A stretch of DNA of 32,139 nucleotides from Micavibrio sp. UBA6145 (GCA_002423205.1 DIUZ01000029.1:1-32139); one strand, 5' to 3'; shown: positions 7,858-16,683, counted from the first letter of the stretch. Notes: generated by a model not told the origin, from the sequence alone. Program-made: numbers and translations.

Positions 7858-8636
7858 GACGCGCGGGACAGCGCGTAATCAAAACCCGCCACGCCGTCCA
7901 GAAACCCGAATTTGACGATATACGACCACACGAAGACCAGCGTGGGGCGAAAGACGGATGCGCGGGTGAGCTGTTTGACCTCTTCCCGCCAGGCGACGGG
8001 ATCGGTCGGGAAAAGATTGCGTGAAATCATCGCCGATTCCCACTGCGCGTAACGCTGGTGACGGCGATCCCAGTCACCGCGGCCTTTGCGATTGTGATGG
8101 GTAACGGCGTGATCCAACTGGCCGATGCGGGCGTCGGTATCAATGGGGACAGGCTGGTAATGGCCCTCGATTTCGCCCATGCCGTCGAGCAGCAGGTCGT
8201 CCACCTTTGGGAAGATAAATTTATCGCGGCGGAACAGGCATAGTTTGTTATTGGTCATGCCGAATTTAAGTTTCTGGCCCATCCAGACGTAACGCCCGCG
8301 CACGAAATAGCCGTCGGCCAGATTGCCACGCGCGAACAGCAATTCCATTTCGCGGATCATATCCGGTGAAATCACTTCATCCGCGTCGATGAAGAGAACC
8401 CATTGGCCGAGGCCGAAGATATTTTCAAGGCACCATTGGCGTTTCTTGGGGTATTTTCCGTCCCAGCTGTAGGGAACGAAATCAGCGCCCATCGACTTGG
8501 CCGTGGCCATGGTGTCGTCGGTCGAACCGGAATCAACAACGACCACGCGCGAGAATGTCCGCAGCAACGGCAACAGGCAATGCGCGATATTATCGCCTTC
8601 GTTCTTGGTAACGACGATGGCGGTGACGGGGATCAT
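7815..8636 (-). CDS. Family 2 glycosyltransferase (WaaE/KdtX-like)
   Basis: GT2 of 273 residues: VTAIVVTKNEGDNIAHCL at the N-terminus, VVVDSGSTDDT near 35, a QWVLFIDADEVISP DxD-type motif near 80-90, and a later KLKFGMTNNKLCLFRR block. This arrangement matches the LPS core glucosyltransferase (WaaE/KdtX-like) subgroup. It is last in the minus-strand operon, and its ATG overlaps the stop of the Wzz-like gene (ATGA). It probably acts at the inner membrane on a polysaccharide or LPS-core acceptor; specificity is unknown. Its last 43 bases are convergent over the end of the plus-strand GT2. Confidence 0.9.
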   Translation of the reverse strand: MIPVTAIVVTKNEGDNIAHCLLPLLRTFSRVVVVDSGSTDDTMATAKSMGADFVPYSWDGKYPKKRQWCLENIFGLGQWVLFIDADEVISPDMIREMELLFARGNLADGYFVRGRYVWMGQKLKFGMTNNKLCLFRRDKFIFPKVDDLLLDGMGEIEGHYQPVPIDTDARIGQLDHAVTHHNRKGRGDWDRRHQRYAQWESAMISRNLFPTDPVAWREEVKQLTRASVFRPTLVFVWSYIVKFGFLDGVAGFDYALSRASYARDVIRRLRSIQ

Positions 8637-9451
8637 TTTTTACCGAATTGGAATTTAAACAAGCCTTGCGCCAGCCCCGCGATCAGACCCAGCAACCCAA
8701 AGACCGGTATGAAAATACCAGGGTCCGGGAATGCGGGCTTGTTGCTGATGGACGCCGGGTCCACCGCTTCGGCGGCGTAATCCTGGTCGATGCCGACCAT
8801 CATGCGGGTGCGTTCCTGTTCTTTGAGCAGGCCCACCAGCGCGTCGCGGTGATCGGGGTTTGCGACCATACCGAGCTGCGCACGCAGGTATGAGATGCGT
8901 TCGTCTGTCCGGGCACGGGCGTCGACGCGGATGGTTTCATCGGTCAGACGGTGCAGCGCACGTAAGAGATCGGTCGCAAATTCACGGTCATGCAGGCGCA
9001 AAGAGATGCGGCGCATTTGCGTTGTGCCTACCGGCGATACACGCACATTGGCCGATAACCACTGCGCCAGTGCCGCCGGTGTGTCGGCGCAGGCGCGGCA
9101 CAGGTCGCCAAGTTTTTCACCCATCGCGCCGTCCTTTTGCAGGGCGGTGGCCACGCGTGGCGATGTCAGAAGCGTTTCATAGACGGAGAAATCAGCGGCG
9201 GTGACTGAACCCACACGTTGCAGCACATACTGGATGGTCGGCGACTGGGCCGCGGGCAAAAGGGCGGAGAGATCGGCGCTGGCACCACGACCGGCGGGGC
9301 CGACAAGCATGCGGGCTTCCCATTTTGCCGGCAGGATCAGGCATAAAACCAGACCTGCGACCATGCCTGCGCCAAGGCCGATCAGGCCGATGCGGCGATG
9401 GGGCCACAGCGTGCCCCAGGGATCATTTTGCAGGTCTGTCAGGACGCTCAT
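8633..9451 (-). CDS. Wzz-like polysaccharide chain-length / co-polymerase protein
   Basis: Inner-membrane protein of 272 residues with the layout of a polysaccharide co-polymerase. It has an N-terminal TM helix (about 21-40, rich in Gly, Leu and Val), a periplasmic domain with a helical segment containing LRAQLGMVANPDHRDALVGLL and EQERTRMM, a Pro-rich FPDPG segment, and a C-terminal TM helix (about 245-267). There is no Walker motif or tyrosine-rich tail, so it lacks the BY-kinase domain of Wzc. ATG at 9451 is preferred to a TTG at 9487; both overlap the end of the GT4 gene, which implies coupling. It likely regulates polymer length with the polymerase-like gene of the same operon. Confidence 0.78.
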   Translation of the reverse strand: MSVLTDLQNDPWGTLWPHRRIGLIGLGAGMVAGLVLCLILPAKWEARMLVGPAGRGASADLSALLPAAQSPTIQYVLQRVGSVTAADFSVYETLLTSPRVATALQKDGAMGEKLGDLCRACADTPAALAQWLSANVRVSPVGTTQMRRISLRLHDREFATDLLRALHRLTDETIRVDARARTDERISYLRAQLGMVANPDHRDALVGLLKEQERTRMMVGIDQDYAAEAVDPASISNKPAFPDPGIFIPVFGLLGLIAGLAQGLFKFQFGKK

Positions 9452-10685
9452 ACAGTACTTTTCGTACCACGTTAGACCACAGGGCAAAAGCCTCTTGCGG
9501 CAGGCGGCCCTTCAGGGCGGCGGCGGACCCGGCATGGGCGTTGAACCAGCTTTCCGAATCGGTGCGGTACAGGCCGATAGCAGCGGCCAGCGCCTTGCCG
9601 TCGCCCGGTTTGATCACTTTGCCGCAGCCATATTGCGCGCACAGGCGGGCAATGTCCGATTCGGCGGGGCCGACGAATACGATGGGGCGCTGCGCACCCA
9701 GGGCCGCATAAAACTTGGACGGCATGAGCATACCCAATGCCTCGTCATGCATGGTGACCATGTGGACGTCGCCCGATTCCATCAGGGTTTTGAGCGATGC
9801 ACGCGGCTGCGGCGGCATCAGGCGGATATTATCGAGCCCCTGCGCGGCGCGTGCCTGCGCCAGCGTTTCGTATCCATCCCCCTTGCCGACAAAAACCATT
9901 TCAATGTCGGGATGGGTTTTGAGAAGAATTTTCGCGGCGGTGATTACCTCATCAACCGGGTGCGCACGGCTGATCGACCCGGCATAAAGCACGCGGAATT
10001 TCTTGCCTGCGGGGTCGCTGTACAGGCGGCGGTCGCGCAGTTGTTTGTTATCCGGCAATTCCTTTTGCACCACGACAGGTCCGGGGCCGGCCGGGACCGT
10101 TACCGGCGCGATCAGTTCCTGATCCGGCCAGTTTTCGATCACGGCGGTGCGACGCATGTCGATGCCGGTGCGCACCAGATGACGCTGCATGCAGCGGCTG
10201 ATGGCGATGACGCAGGCGGATTTGTTCAAAACCTTACGGCCCCAGCGATACGCCATATTCAGAAGCGGTGATGGAATAGAGAAACCGAGCACCGGCGCGA
10301 GATCGGGATACAGATCCTGGCACCAGTGAATATGCGCAGATTTTTTGCGCGTGGCGGCGTAGTACCCAGCCAGATACAAAAGCGGCGGGTCAGAGAGCGT
10401 GATGACAATTTCATGACGCGGTGCCTTTACAATAGCGTGGTAAATACGAAACAGCGCCTTGAGATAACCCACGAAGCCCGGCTGGCTTGCGCCAGCAACG
10501 CGGGTGATGGCGATGGGGCCGCGTTTGCTTTGCGATGATTTGCCGTTGGTTGTCACCAGAATGGTGACCGCATGGCCATTGCGCACGAAATGGCGGGCCA
10601 GATCATGCAGCAATCGTCCGGTCGATCCGCGCATGGGCGGATAAACACGATTGACGATCAGGATGCTGGGACGATGGGGTGCCAT
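9423..10685 (-). CDS. Family 4 glycosyltransferase (WbuB/WcaI-like)
   Basis: GT-B fold transferase of 420 residues. The N-terminal half has SILIVNRVYPPMRGSTGRLL and an AHIHWCQDLYPDLAPVLG segment. The C-terminal half begins at FRVLYAGSISRAHPVDEV and contains MVFVGKGDGYETL and MPSKFYAALGAQRPIVFVGP, the usual donor-binding region. It most resembles WbuB/WcaI-type enzymes of exopolysaccharide and O-antigen clusters. It begins 16 bases after the polymerase-like gene and overlaps the Wzz-like gene by 29 bases, so the three are almost certainly one operon. The ribosome binding site is weak, consistent with coupling. The sugar donor is unknown. Confidence 0.9.
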   Translation of the reverse strand: MAPHRPSILIVNRVYPPMRGSTGRLLHDLARHFVRNGHAVTILVTTNGKSSQSKRGPIAITRVAGASQPGFVGYLKALFRIYHAIVKAPRHEIVITLSDPPLLYLAGYYAATRKKSAHIHWCQDLYPDLAPVLGFSIPSPLLNMAYRWGRKVLNKSACVIAISRCMQRHLVRTGIDMRRTAVIENWPDQELIAPVTVPAGPGPVVVQKELPDNKQLRDRRLYSDPAGKKFRVLYAGSISRAHPVDEVITAAKILLKTHPDIEMVFVGKGDGYETLAQARAAQGLDNIRLMPPQPRASLKTLMESGDVHMVTMHDEALGMLMPSKFYAALGAQRPIVFVGPAESDIARLCAQYGCGKVIKPGDGKALAAAIGLYRTDSESWFNAHAGSAAALKGRLPQEAFALWSNVVRKVLYERPDRPAK

Positions 10686-10701
10686 GAATTAGCGTTTGTT
10701 A

Positions 10702-11853
10702 TCATCCATGAAGCGGGTTTGTCCATGTGTCGTTTAGGGTATCCTTTGGCCTTTGCAGGGCGGCAAGGCCGAGCAGCAACAGACCAAAACACAGGGATTT
10801 GTACGATCCGTACAGGAATAAAGCGGGCAAAAGCGGCAGGATCAGGGCCGTGAGCATGATTTTCTCGTGACGTAGACGCAACCACGCCGCGCGGATCAAT
10901 CCGATGATGGCGACCACACCAAGGACCAGACCGCACCAGCCGGTTTTCCAGAGAACCGATGTCAGGAATGCGTGCGAGAAGCGCACCCACAGATCACCGA
11001 CGGCAGGCGATTTAAACATACTGCCCCAGCCGGCCCCCAGAATCGCCGTCAGCGGATCGGTATTGAGCGCTGCGAGCAGCGACGACAATTCGGCCCCACG
11101 CGCATTCCAGCCCACGGCGCTGGTCTTGTCTGCAAAGGATACAAACACCAATGAAGGCAGCGGCCATATGAGGATCAGCAGCGTTGCCACGATAATGGCG
11201 ATAGTTATGGCGCGCTGCGGCCTTTTGACAATCGTTGCCACAAAGAAGCCCAGCCACGCCAGAACAAGAAGCGCCATGGTTGCGCGTTGCATCATGCCGA
11301 TCATTGCGGCAATGGGGACGGTGGATAACACGACCAGCATCACGCCCCTGCCCGTATGTTTTTCGCCGTAGCATCCGTGCAGAAGCAGCCATGCGGCGCT
11401 GAACGTAACCAGTGGTGAATTGGCGAGATATAAAAAATCAGGTGCCGCGACATTCATGGGAGATATGAGCGCCCCCAGATAGCGGAGTGAAAAAATTAGC
11501 CCCACACCGGTGAGTGTGGCCAGAAGATATGTCTGCGCACGGTCATCATTTGCGAAAAGATGCGCAAACAAGACAGGCACCGCGAGCGTGCCGAAGGCCA
11601 GCGCATCGCGCAGGATATCGCCGGCGGCATGACCATGCACCGCGCCCATGACAAAGGGTACCGTGAAGCCATAGCCCAGAAATACAAAGAAGGGCGTGAC
11701 CCACGCCGCGCGGGTAAACCGCACCGGCACCGCCGCGTAAGCCAGCAGCATGAGGATCAGACACTCAGCCAGGCCAGGCGCATCAGGTGTTGGCGAACTG
11801 AAGCCCGCGTATATAAACGCGGCGGCGGCAAAGGCGTGCAGGCATGTGCGCAT
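10702..11853 (-). CDS. O-antigen polymerase/ligase-like multi-pass membrane protein (Wzy/WaaL type)
   Basis: Very hydrophobic protein of 383 residues with about ten predicted membrane segments. A larger periplasmic-loop-like region around residues 235-300 contains GAGWGSMF and WVRFSHAFLTSVLWKTG. The G-x-G-x-G and conserved His pattern there is typical of the O-antigen ligase/polymerase (Wzy_C, WaaL) superfamily. It is first in a four-gene operon (polymerase-like, GT4, Wzz-like, GT2). Beside a chain-length regulator it more likely polymerises repeat units than ligates them, but the two functions cannot be separated by sequence alone. The ribosome binding site is weak (GAAG). Confidence 0.75.
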   Translation of the reverse strand: MRTCLHAFAAAAFIYAGFSSPTPDAPGLAECLILMLLAYAAVPVRFTRAAWVTPFFVFLGYGFTVPFVMGAVHGHAAGDILRDALAFGTLAVPVLFAHLFANDDRAQTYLLATLTGVGLIFSLRYLGALISPMNVAAPDFLYLANSPLVTFSAAWLLLHGCYGEKHTGRGVMLVVLSTVPIAAMIGMMQRATMALLVLAWLGFFVATIVKRPQRAITIAIIVATLLILIWPLPSLVFVSFADKTSAVGWNARGAELSSLLAALNTDPLTAILGAGWGSMFKSPAVGDLWVRFSHAFLTSVLWKTGWCGLVLGVVAIIGLIRAAWLRLRHEKIMLTALILPLLPALFLYGSYKSLCFGLLLLGLAALQRPKDTLNDTWTNPLHG

Positions 11854-11918
11854 GGCTTCATAACAGCGCGTTTAGTCCGCGCACGCAAGAAGCGACAGGG
11901 AATAAACCCCAGCGCTTA

Positions 11919-12512
11919 TTATTGCTGTTGCTGACGCGCTTTCAGCTCACTCGTCGTGCCAAAGGCAGTGGTACGCTTGGCGGCCTGTTGCGGTTGCTGT
12001 TGTGCAGCCTGGGCGGCGGCGTCCTGACGTTTGTAAAAATCGTTCTTGGCCGCGTTGGAGGCACGCAGCGCGTCAAGCGTCGGCGCACGATAGGTGCCGT
12101 ACCCTGCGGGGAACGGGCTCTTGATCGGGCCGCTCCGGCCGCTGCCGCTGCTCACGCCGTATTGCTGGTCGTATTGCTCCTGAGCGCCGGCCTGTGAACG
12201 GTTATAGTTGGCGGCTGAGAAATCCTGCGCGGATGCATTGGCTGTCGCAGCCGGATTCCTTGTAGCGGGATTGTACACCTGTGCCGCAGCGGCTTCCGCA
12301 GCCTGAGCATTGGCGCGGGCTGCTGGTGCAGATCCCGTCATGTTGATGGGGCCGGTGTTGACATAGGCACTGGTCCCGGTTGTACCGGCGGTGGCCGGAT
12401 CACCGGACCGCAGGAAGAGATCACCTGATGATTTTTTCTGGCCCGCGTCTTGTGCCACGGCAGCGGCCGTCAAAGACAGTGCCAGCGCCATACCGAACAG
12501 AATCTGTTTCAT
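11919..12512 (-). CDS. Secreted Ala/Gln-rich protein of unknown function
   Basis: Protein of 197 residues with a clear Sec signal peptide (MKQILFGMALALSLTAAAVAQ, cleaved near residue 20). The rest is low-complexity and rich in Ala, Gln, Ser, Thr and Asn, with a Q-rich region near the end (AAQAAQQQPQQAAKR) and a terminal QQQQ. No enzymatic motif is visible, and much of it is probably disordered. It sits just upstream of the polymerase operon on the same strand, with 65 bases between them. A periplasmic or surface matrix role is only a guess. I do not recognise a family. Confidence 0.72.
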   Translation of the reverse strand: MKQILFGMALALSLTAAAVAQDAGQKKSSGDLFLRSGDPATAGTTGTSAYVNTGPINMTGSAPAARANAQAAEAAAAQVYNPATRNPAATANASAQDFSAANYNRSQAGAQEQYDQQYGVSSGSGRSGPIKSPFPAGYGTYRAPTLDALRASNAAKNDFYKRQDAAAQAAQQQPQQAAKRTTAFGTTSELKARQQQQ

Positions 12513-12657
12513 GAAATCACCCTTCTCTACGTCTTCTTATATGTACGTATCATTTTAGCAAAAATTGAAGCATCTGCGCATAAATTTCCGCAGTTGCGCG
12601 CCTTAACGTTGTTTTAACATAGTTTTCATAAGGTATAGATCAGGAATAAGAGTAAAA

Positions 12658-12673
12658 GCCCGGAAAACCGGGC
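12658..12673 (+). promoter_or_regulatory. Short 5' leader hairpin upstream of the small-protein pair
   Basis: A perfect 6-base stem (GCCCGG with CCGGGC) around an AAAA loop lies 27 bases before the start codon at 12701, just upstream of its AAAGGTG ribosome binding site. There is no T-run after it, so it is not a terminator. An effect on mRNA stability or translation is possible. Confidence 0.4.
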
Positions 12674-12700
12674 GAAACAACGAAGTTTAAAAGGTGTGCC

Positions 12701-12979
12701 ATGCAACTTTCTGCCCAAGAATTCCTCAAACGCACAGGATTGGAAGAATCCCTGTCGCAGGGACAGATCAAATTCAAACATCATCGCCGCGAAAAGGCCG
12801 GGGCCAGCTACACCATGGTGTATGACTGGAAAACCGACCCGTACAAAATCCGCGTCGAAGTCCGCCCAGGCCTCAACGGCCTGATGCCGGAGGGCCGCGA
12901 ATTGTCGAAACACGCGCTGTGGCTGCAGGCAGAAACATTCGCCGAACTTGATCTTTCACATCTCAAGACGGCGCACTAA
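12701..12979 (+). CDS. Small conserved-looking protein of unknown function
   Basis: Protein of 92 residues: no signal peptide or membrane segment, basic in the middle (KFKHHRREKAG) and acidic near the C-terminus. The start is ATG at 12701 with AAAGGTG 5 bases upstream. It is followed 11 bases later by a second small gene with its own strong ribosome binding site, so the two are probably co-transcribed. Codon use resembles the neighbours and the context favours a real gene. I do not recognise the family. Confidence 0.68.
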   Translation: MQLSAQEFLKRTGLEESLSQGQIKFKHHRREKAGASYTMVYDWKTDPYKIRVEVRPGLNGLMPEGRELSKHALWLQAETFAELDLSHLKTAH

Positions 12980-12990
12980 GGGGACATCAC

Positions 12991-13362
12991 ATGACAAGCA
13001 AGAACGCATTCACAAAAGCCAGTAACCCGATGCTGGAAGCTACCGGCAAAGTGACCGGCATGGCGCTTGGCAAGGTCGCCAACGCCATCGACTCGCTTCT
13101 GGACGGTTTTGGACTTGCCGGCGCTGGCAAGGAAGGTCTGGCATTTACCAAGCTGGCTGAATCCACCAAGGGCGTGCGTATCCAGCATGTCGCTTCGGTC
13201 GGTACCATGCCCTTCGCACCGGAAAAAGGCATGGAAGAACCGGCACCGAACAAACCCAGCGCGACCAACGCGTTCGCACGGGGTCTTCAGCAGGGGGTTG
13301 CAAGCCAGGCACCCGCCAACAAGCTCAAGGTGCCAAAGGGGCCAAGTTTCGTACCAACGTAA
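12991..13362 (+). CDS. Small protein of unknown function, second of a pair
   Basis: Protein of 123 residues, basic at the N-terminus, with an amphipathic or glycine-rich helical stretch (about residues 15-45, alternating Gly/Ala/Leu) and a Pro/Ala/Lys-rich C-terminal half (EKGMEEPAPNKPS, KLKVPKGPSF). AAGGGG precedes the ATG by 7 bases. It ends 10 bases before a strong terminator shared with the convergent usher gene. No export signal is obvious. The function is unknown; co-expression with the preceding gene is inferred from the 11-base gap. Confidence 0.68.
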   Translation: MTSKNAFTKASNPMLEATGKVTGMALGKVANAIDSLLDGFGLAGAGKEGLAFTKLAESTKGVRIQHVASVGTMPFAPEKGMEEPAPNKPSATNAFARGLQQGVASQAPANKLKVPKGPSFVPT

Positions 13363-13372
13363 ACGTCATAAC

Positions 13373-13397
13373 AAACCCCGCGAAAGCGGGGTTTTTA
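13373..13397 (+). terminator. Terminator after the small-protein pair (shared, convergent)
   Basis: A perfect 9-base stem AAACCCCGC/GCGGGGTTT closes a GAAA tetraloop and continues into TTATTT on the plus strand. The stem also ends with a T-run (TTTG) on the minus strand, so it can serve the convergent usher gene, whose stop codon is at 13395-13397. Confidence 0.88.
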
Positions 13398-14579
13398 TTT
13401 GGGGATCGCGTGCGCGGCGTCAGCGACCACCATGCCGCCGGGCAGAACTTCCACGGTACATGACATGCCCGCGCTGACAATCACGCGGCAACGGTCATTC
13501 GCCGCCTTCATGGTCAGACCGCGCGCGCCGATGCGTAATGTGTGTTCGCCGGTCTTGGTATCGGCATAGGACGCGCTCGGGTCCACCAGCGGCGTCAGAC
13601 CAGCCACCGCCCCGCCCGCCTGTTTCTGCGTCTTGAACCAGACAAGCCCCATCAGCACGCGGGAGTTGTAGACGCCAAGGTTGAGCACAACCGACTTGCC
13701 GTCCAGAGCCCTGGCATTCATGGCGGGGTCCTGTTTTTCGATCGTGGCGCTTTCGACCATGCGTACCGGCACGTCGATGCCACGCGGCAGATATATATTC
13801 TTCCCGGTAATGTCTTTGCCATCATACCCAATTTTAACCGGCACCGGGTCAGGGCGCATAAAGGCGTTCTTCGGCTGTCCCGTGCTATCAACCGCCAGCA
13901 GATAATCACCAGGCGGCACGGGTGAGAAAATGTAATACCCATCAGCTTCAGACGACGCCGTCATGATTTTTTCACCGGCATGATTATAGAGGCTTAAAAC
14001 GGACCCACGCGCCACTTCCGGGTCCGATTGCTGTTCTGACGTTCCCGGGGGCAGTCCCTGCATAAAGACTGTTCCTTCCAGCTGACCGCCGAGAACAACA
14101 GGCAAGGTCACCTCCGTCATGTGGCCCTCACGCGGTAGGACGGACACACCTTTCAATGCGGGGATCCAGAACGGATCGGCCAGTGAATTGGGCTCTATAT
14201 ATACGTCTGTCTGTTTAAAGCTTTGCAACTGGTCGATCCGGGCATAACCATCCTTGTCCGTGGTGGCATGGCCGCCATTTTGCGGAAGCACTACGGTGGC
14301 GTTTTCAATCGGTTCTTCACCATCATCACGCACGCCATTACCGTTTTTATCGAAGAACACGAATGCATTTAACAGGCCGCTTCCGCCCAACACCTGGTTA
14401 CTAAACCGGATTTTTCCATTGTTATCCCGCATCGCCGAGAAGCTTGTATTCAACATGGCCGCAATATCGCCGTCAGAATTACGCGAGAGGCTCGGTGAAA
14501 TGGTAACAGAGGGCGCGCGCCAGTTCATCTGCAGACGGTTTTCTGAATATTCTTCTTGCGGGCTTTTTATATGCTCCAA
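13395..14579 (-). pseudogene. Fimbrial usher-like protein, C-terminal part downstream of an in-frame amber codon
   Basis: This frame is in register with the open frame upstream (14628-16628): only TAG at 14628-14630 and 16 sense codons separate that part from this TTG. No Shine-Dalgarno precedes the TTG at 14579 or the next ATG (14528), so I read it as the second part of one usher. It continues barrel-like sequence, then has an SdrD-B-like segment (VFFDKNGNGVRDDGE), a carboxypeptidase-regulatory-like Ig segment (ASSEADGYYIFSPVPPGDYLL) and a C-terminal beta-rich region with two Cys (RCRVIVSAGMSC) that could form a disulfide. Internal domains of this type occur in CS1/TcfC-like (alpha-class) ushers. 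If the amber is real and not read through, this part is not made. Confidence 0.72.
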
Positions 14580-14627
14580 TTCAAAATCAAGCGTTTCACT
14601 GACTGGCTTTTGAACGCTTATCGAAAT

Positions 14628-16595
14628 CTACTCAACCTTATTCTCAGGCTTGATCTGGTAATCCATGTCACCCCGGATATAAAAACCCTTGAGTGATCCG
14701 CGTAATGAGCTTTCACCGTACCAGCGCGCGTCTTCAGCGTTGCTGGCGGTCGTGAAATGGACCTGCTGGTTTAAATTGATGCGGCCAAACGTAGCCGAAT
14801 ACCCCAGCAGCGTATCTGTTATCTGCGCATCCTGGCCGTATGCATAGTTCAGTTCAGCATTGTATCTTGGGTTACGCCCTGGGGCCCATGCCAAAGGTCC
14901 GGTGATCTGAAACTGGTTTGACAGTGTTCTCCCGGCATTAATTCCAACATTATCGCCAAATTTTTCTGTCTGCACATCAAGCTCGTTACGGAACTGGTTC
15001 GTACCGTAATCTGCGCGCGTCACCAGTTGCGCCCCCGCTTCGCCGGTATTTTCCAACGCCACGCCGGCATTCGCCAGCACACTGCCGAGTGCGGTCGATA
15101 ACCCACCGTGCACGGTATGTACACGTTCACTGGAAACATCTGCCATATCGGTACGAACACCTGACGTGAGCCCGGCACTCACGGCGGTGTCGCCACCAAT
15201 CGGCGTTTCATAAATTGCCGTAAGGCGCGGTTGCTGTTGGCGACCCAAATCCTGTTTGCGATAGATCTGTGTATCATCCACGGTCAGGGCCATGTCATAC
15301 GCGCTGCCTGATTCCGATAATCTGTAAGGGTCAACAGGGATTATAACCGCCTGTTCCCTGATCTCGCCCTGCGGGCCGTACATTACGACGCGGAAATTGT
15401 TGTTACTGCGAAACAGATCCACATTTTCAAAACGATAAAATCCATCCACACCCGTGGTCTGGGATTCAATGAACTGGGTATTACGATATAACTCCACGTC
15501 CCAGCCGGGGGGCGCGTTGCCGGATATCCCCGTCGCCGAATTGGTGAAAACGCGCGCAGGATCGATATTAGAGACGCGCGCCCCCAATCCCTGTTTTGTC
15601 CGGGTCGCAATCGGCATACGGACAGATGTTACATCACCCAATTCATAGCGACGCGCTTTCAAAGGACCCAGCAACTCAGGCTCCAGGGTTTCACGGGTGT
15701 AACGCGCGCGCAATGCGCTCAGATTGTCCTTCTTGTTCATCTGTGCTTCGGATGTCAGGCGTCCTTTGAGAAAGTCACCATTCGCCAAAACGCTGGAGTT
15801 ATAGCCGACGGTTTCTTCGCCCGTTTCACCGTCTTTATCGTAAGAATAGGTACTGCTGACGCCGACGATGGGATAACCGATTGCTTTCTCCTGCCCCTCG
15901 ACCATCAGGGGGAATTGCGGCGGACCATTTGGATTGTTTATGTTTTTACGATTGCCACGTACCAATCGTTCTTCAACGGGCAGTTTCTGTGGCGCAACAA
16001 TACGAATTTGCAAATTGGACAGAACGATATCGGTTTTGAATCCAAACCAGGTGGCTATCTCCTCAGGGGACGCCATGATGTCATCATCCACAATCCTGAC
16101 ATCGTTCAGAATGAATGTTTTGCCATCTACCGAAACGGTACGGTTTCCGACATTGAGATCAAACGGTTTATTTTCACGAATAAACCAGCCCTGCGCGGAC
16201 CCGGCCATTGCATCTACGGTAATGGCAAATTGCAAAACGGAAAAATAATCGCGCAGCGATATGTAGGTTTTGCGCTTTTCAATAAGGGCATTAACGACCC
16301 CCTCAAGCTCCAGTTCCTGCAAACCAAGAGTGATGATGAATGATAGAGGGCCGTCCGGCAGCAGCATGGCTGCCTGTTTCTGTTTGGCTGAAATGCCCAT
16401 AGCCGCATTAGCGGCATCGAACCCCTGGCTTATCTTGCTGACAAATTTGCGGGCAAGGTCATGAAGCGCCGCCTGTTTTGCATAGTCCATAGGCGGTGAT
16501 GGTGGTGATACGGTGGACGAATCCTGAGCATGCGCATACGTGGACATCAAAAATGTCGCAGCAGCAACTGTTATGAGAAATGGACGCGCACACAT
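14628..16595 (-). CDS. Fimbrial usher-like outer-membrane protein, N-terminal part ending at an amber codon
   Basis: Outer-membrane assembly platform for chaperone-usher fimbriae, probably CS1/TcfC-like. Starting at ATG 16595 it has a signal peptide ending in AHA (cut near residue 23). An N-terminal domain follows with YISLRDYFSVLQFAITVD, AQGWFIRENKPFDLNVG and a PEEIATWFG segment, as in ushers. A carboxypeptidase-regulatory-like Ig insert comes next (FTNSATGISGNAPPGWDVELY, then GVDGFYRFENVDLF). The rest is alternating beta strands of a barrel, stopping abruptly at YQIKPENKVE. The frame extends upstream to a GTG at 16628, but neither start has a clear Shine-Dalgarno. The TAG at codon 656 lies mid-barrel; a complete protein would be about 1,065 residues. 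It is divergent from the main fimbrial subunit gene. Confidence 0.78.
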   Translation of the reverse strand: MCARPFLITVAAATFLMSTYAHAQDSSTVSPPSPPMDYAKQAALHDLARKFVSKISQGFDAANAAMGISAKQKQAAMLLPDGPLSFIITLGLQELELEGVVNALIEKRKTYISLRDYFSVLQFAITVDAMAGSAQGWFIRENKPFDLNVGNRTVSVDGKTFILNDVRIVDDDIMASPEEIATWFGFKTDIVLSNLQIRIVAPQKLPVEERLVRGNRKNINNPNGPPQFPLMVEGQEKAIGYPIVGVSSTYSYDKDGETGEETVGYNSSVLANGDFLKGRLTSEAQMNKKDNLSALRARYTRETLEPELLGPLKARRYELGDVTSVRMPIATRTKQGLGARVSNIDPARVFTNSATGISGNAPPGWDVELYRNTQFIESQTTGVDGFYRFENVDLFRSNNNFRVVMYGPQGEIREQAVIIPVDPYRLSESGSAYDMALTVDDTQIYRKQDLGRQQQPRLTAIYETPIGGDTAVSAGLTSGVRTDMADVSSERVHTVHGGLSTALGSVLANAGVALENTGEAGAQLVTRADYGTNQFRNELDVQTEKFGDNVGINAGRTLSNQFQITGPLAWAPGRNPRYNAELNYAYGQDAQITDTLLGYSATFGRINLNQQVHFTTASNAEDARWYGESSLRGSLKGFYIRGDMDYQIKPENKVE

Positions 16596-16683
16596 ACTTA
16601 TACAGTTGCAAAAATTATGCCCCGACACCGATGGCTGAAAACCGCCCTGAACACGCAGAAGAGAGTCATTTCATAGAGTTAGG

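Noticed and set aside
9201..10271. Long plus-strand open frame (356 codons) opposite the Wzz-like and GT4 genes
   Set aside because: It spans two overlapping real genes of an operon in antisense and shows no domain or ribosome binding site.
14579..14628. Possible frameshift between the two usher frames
   Set aside because: Counting bases shows both parts are in the same register, so the break is a single stop codon, not a frameshift.
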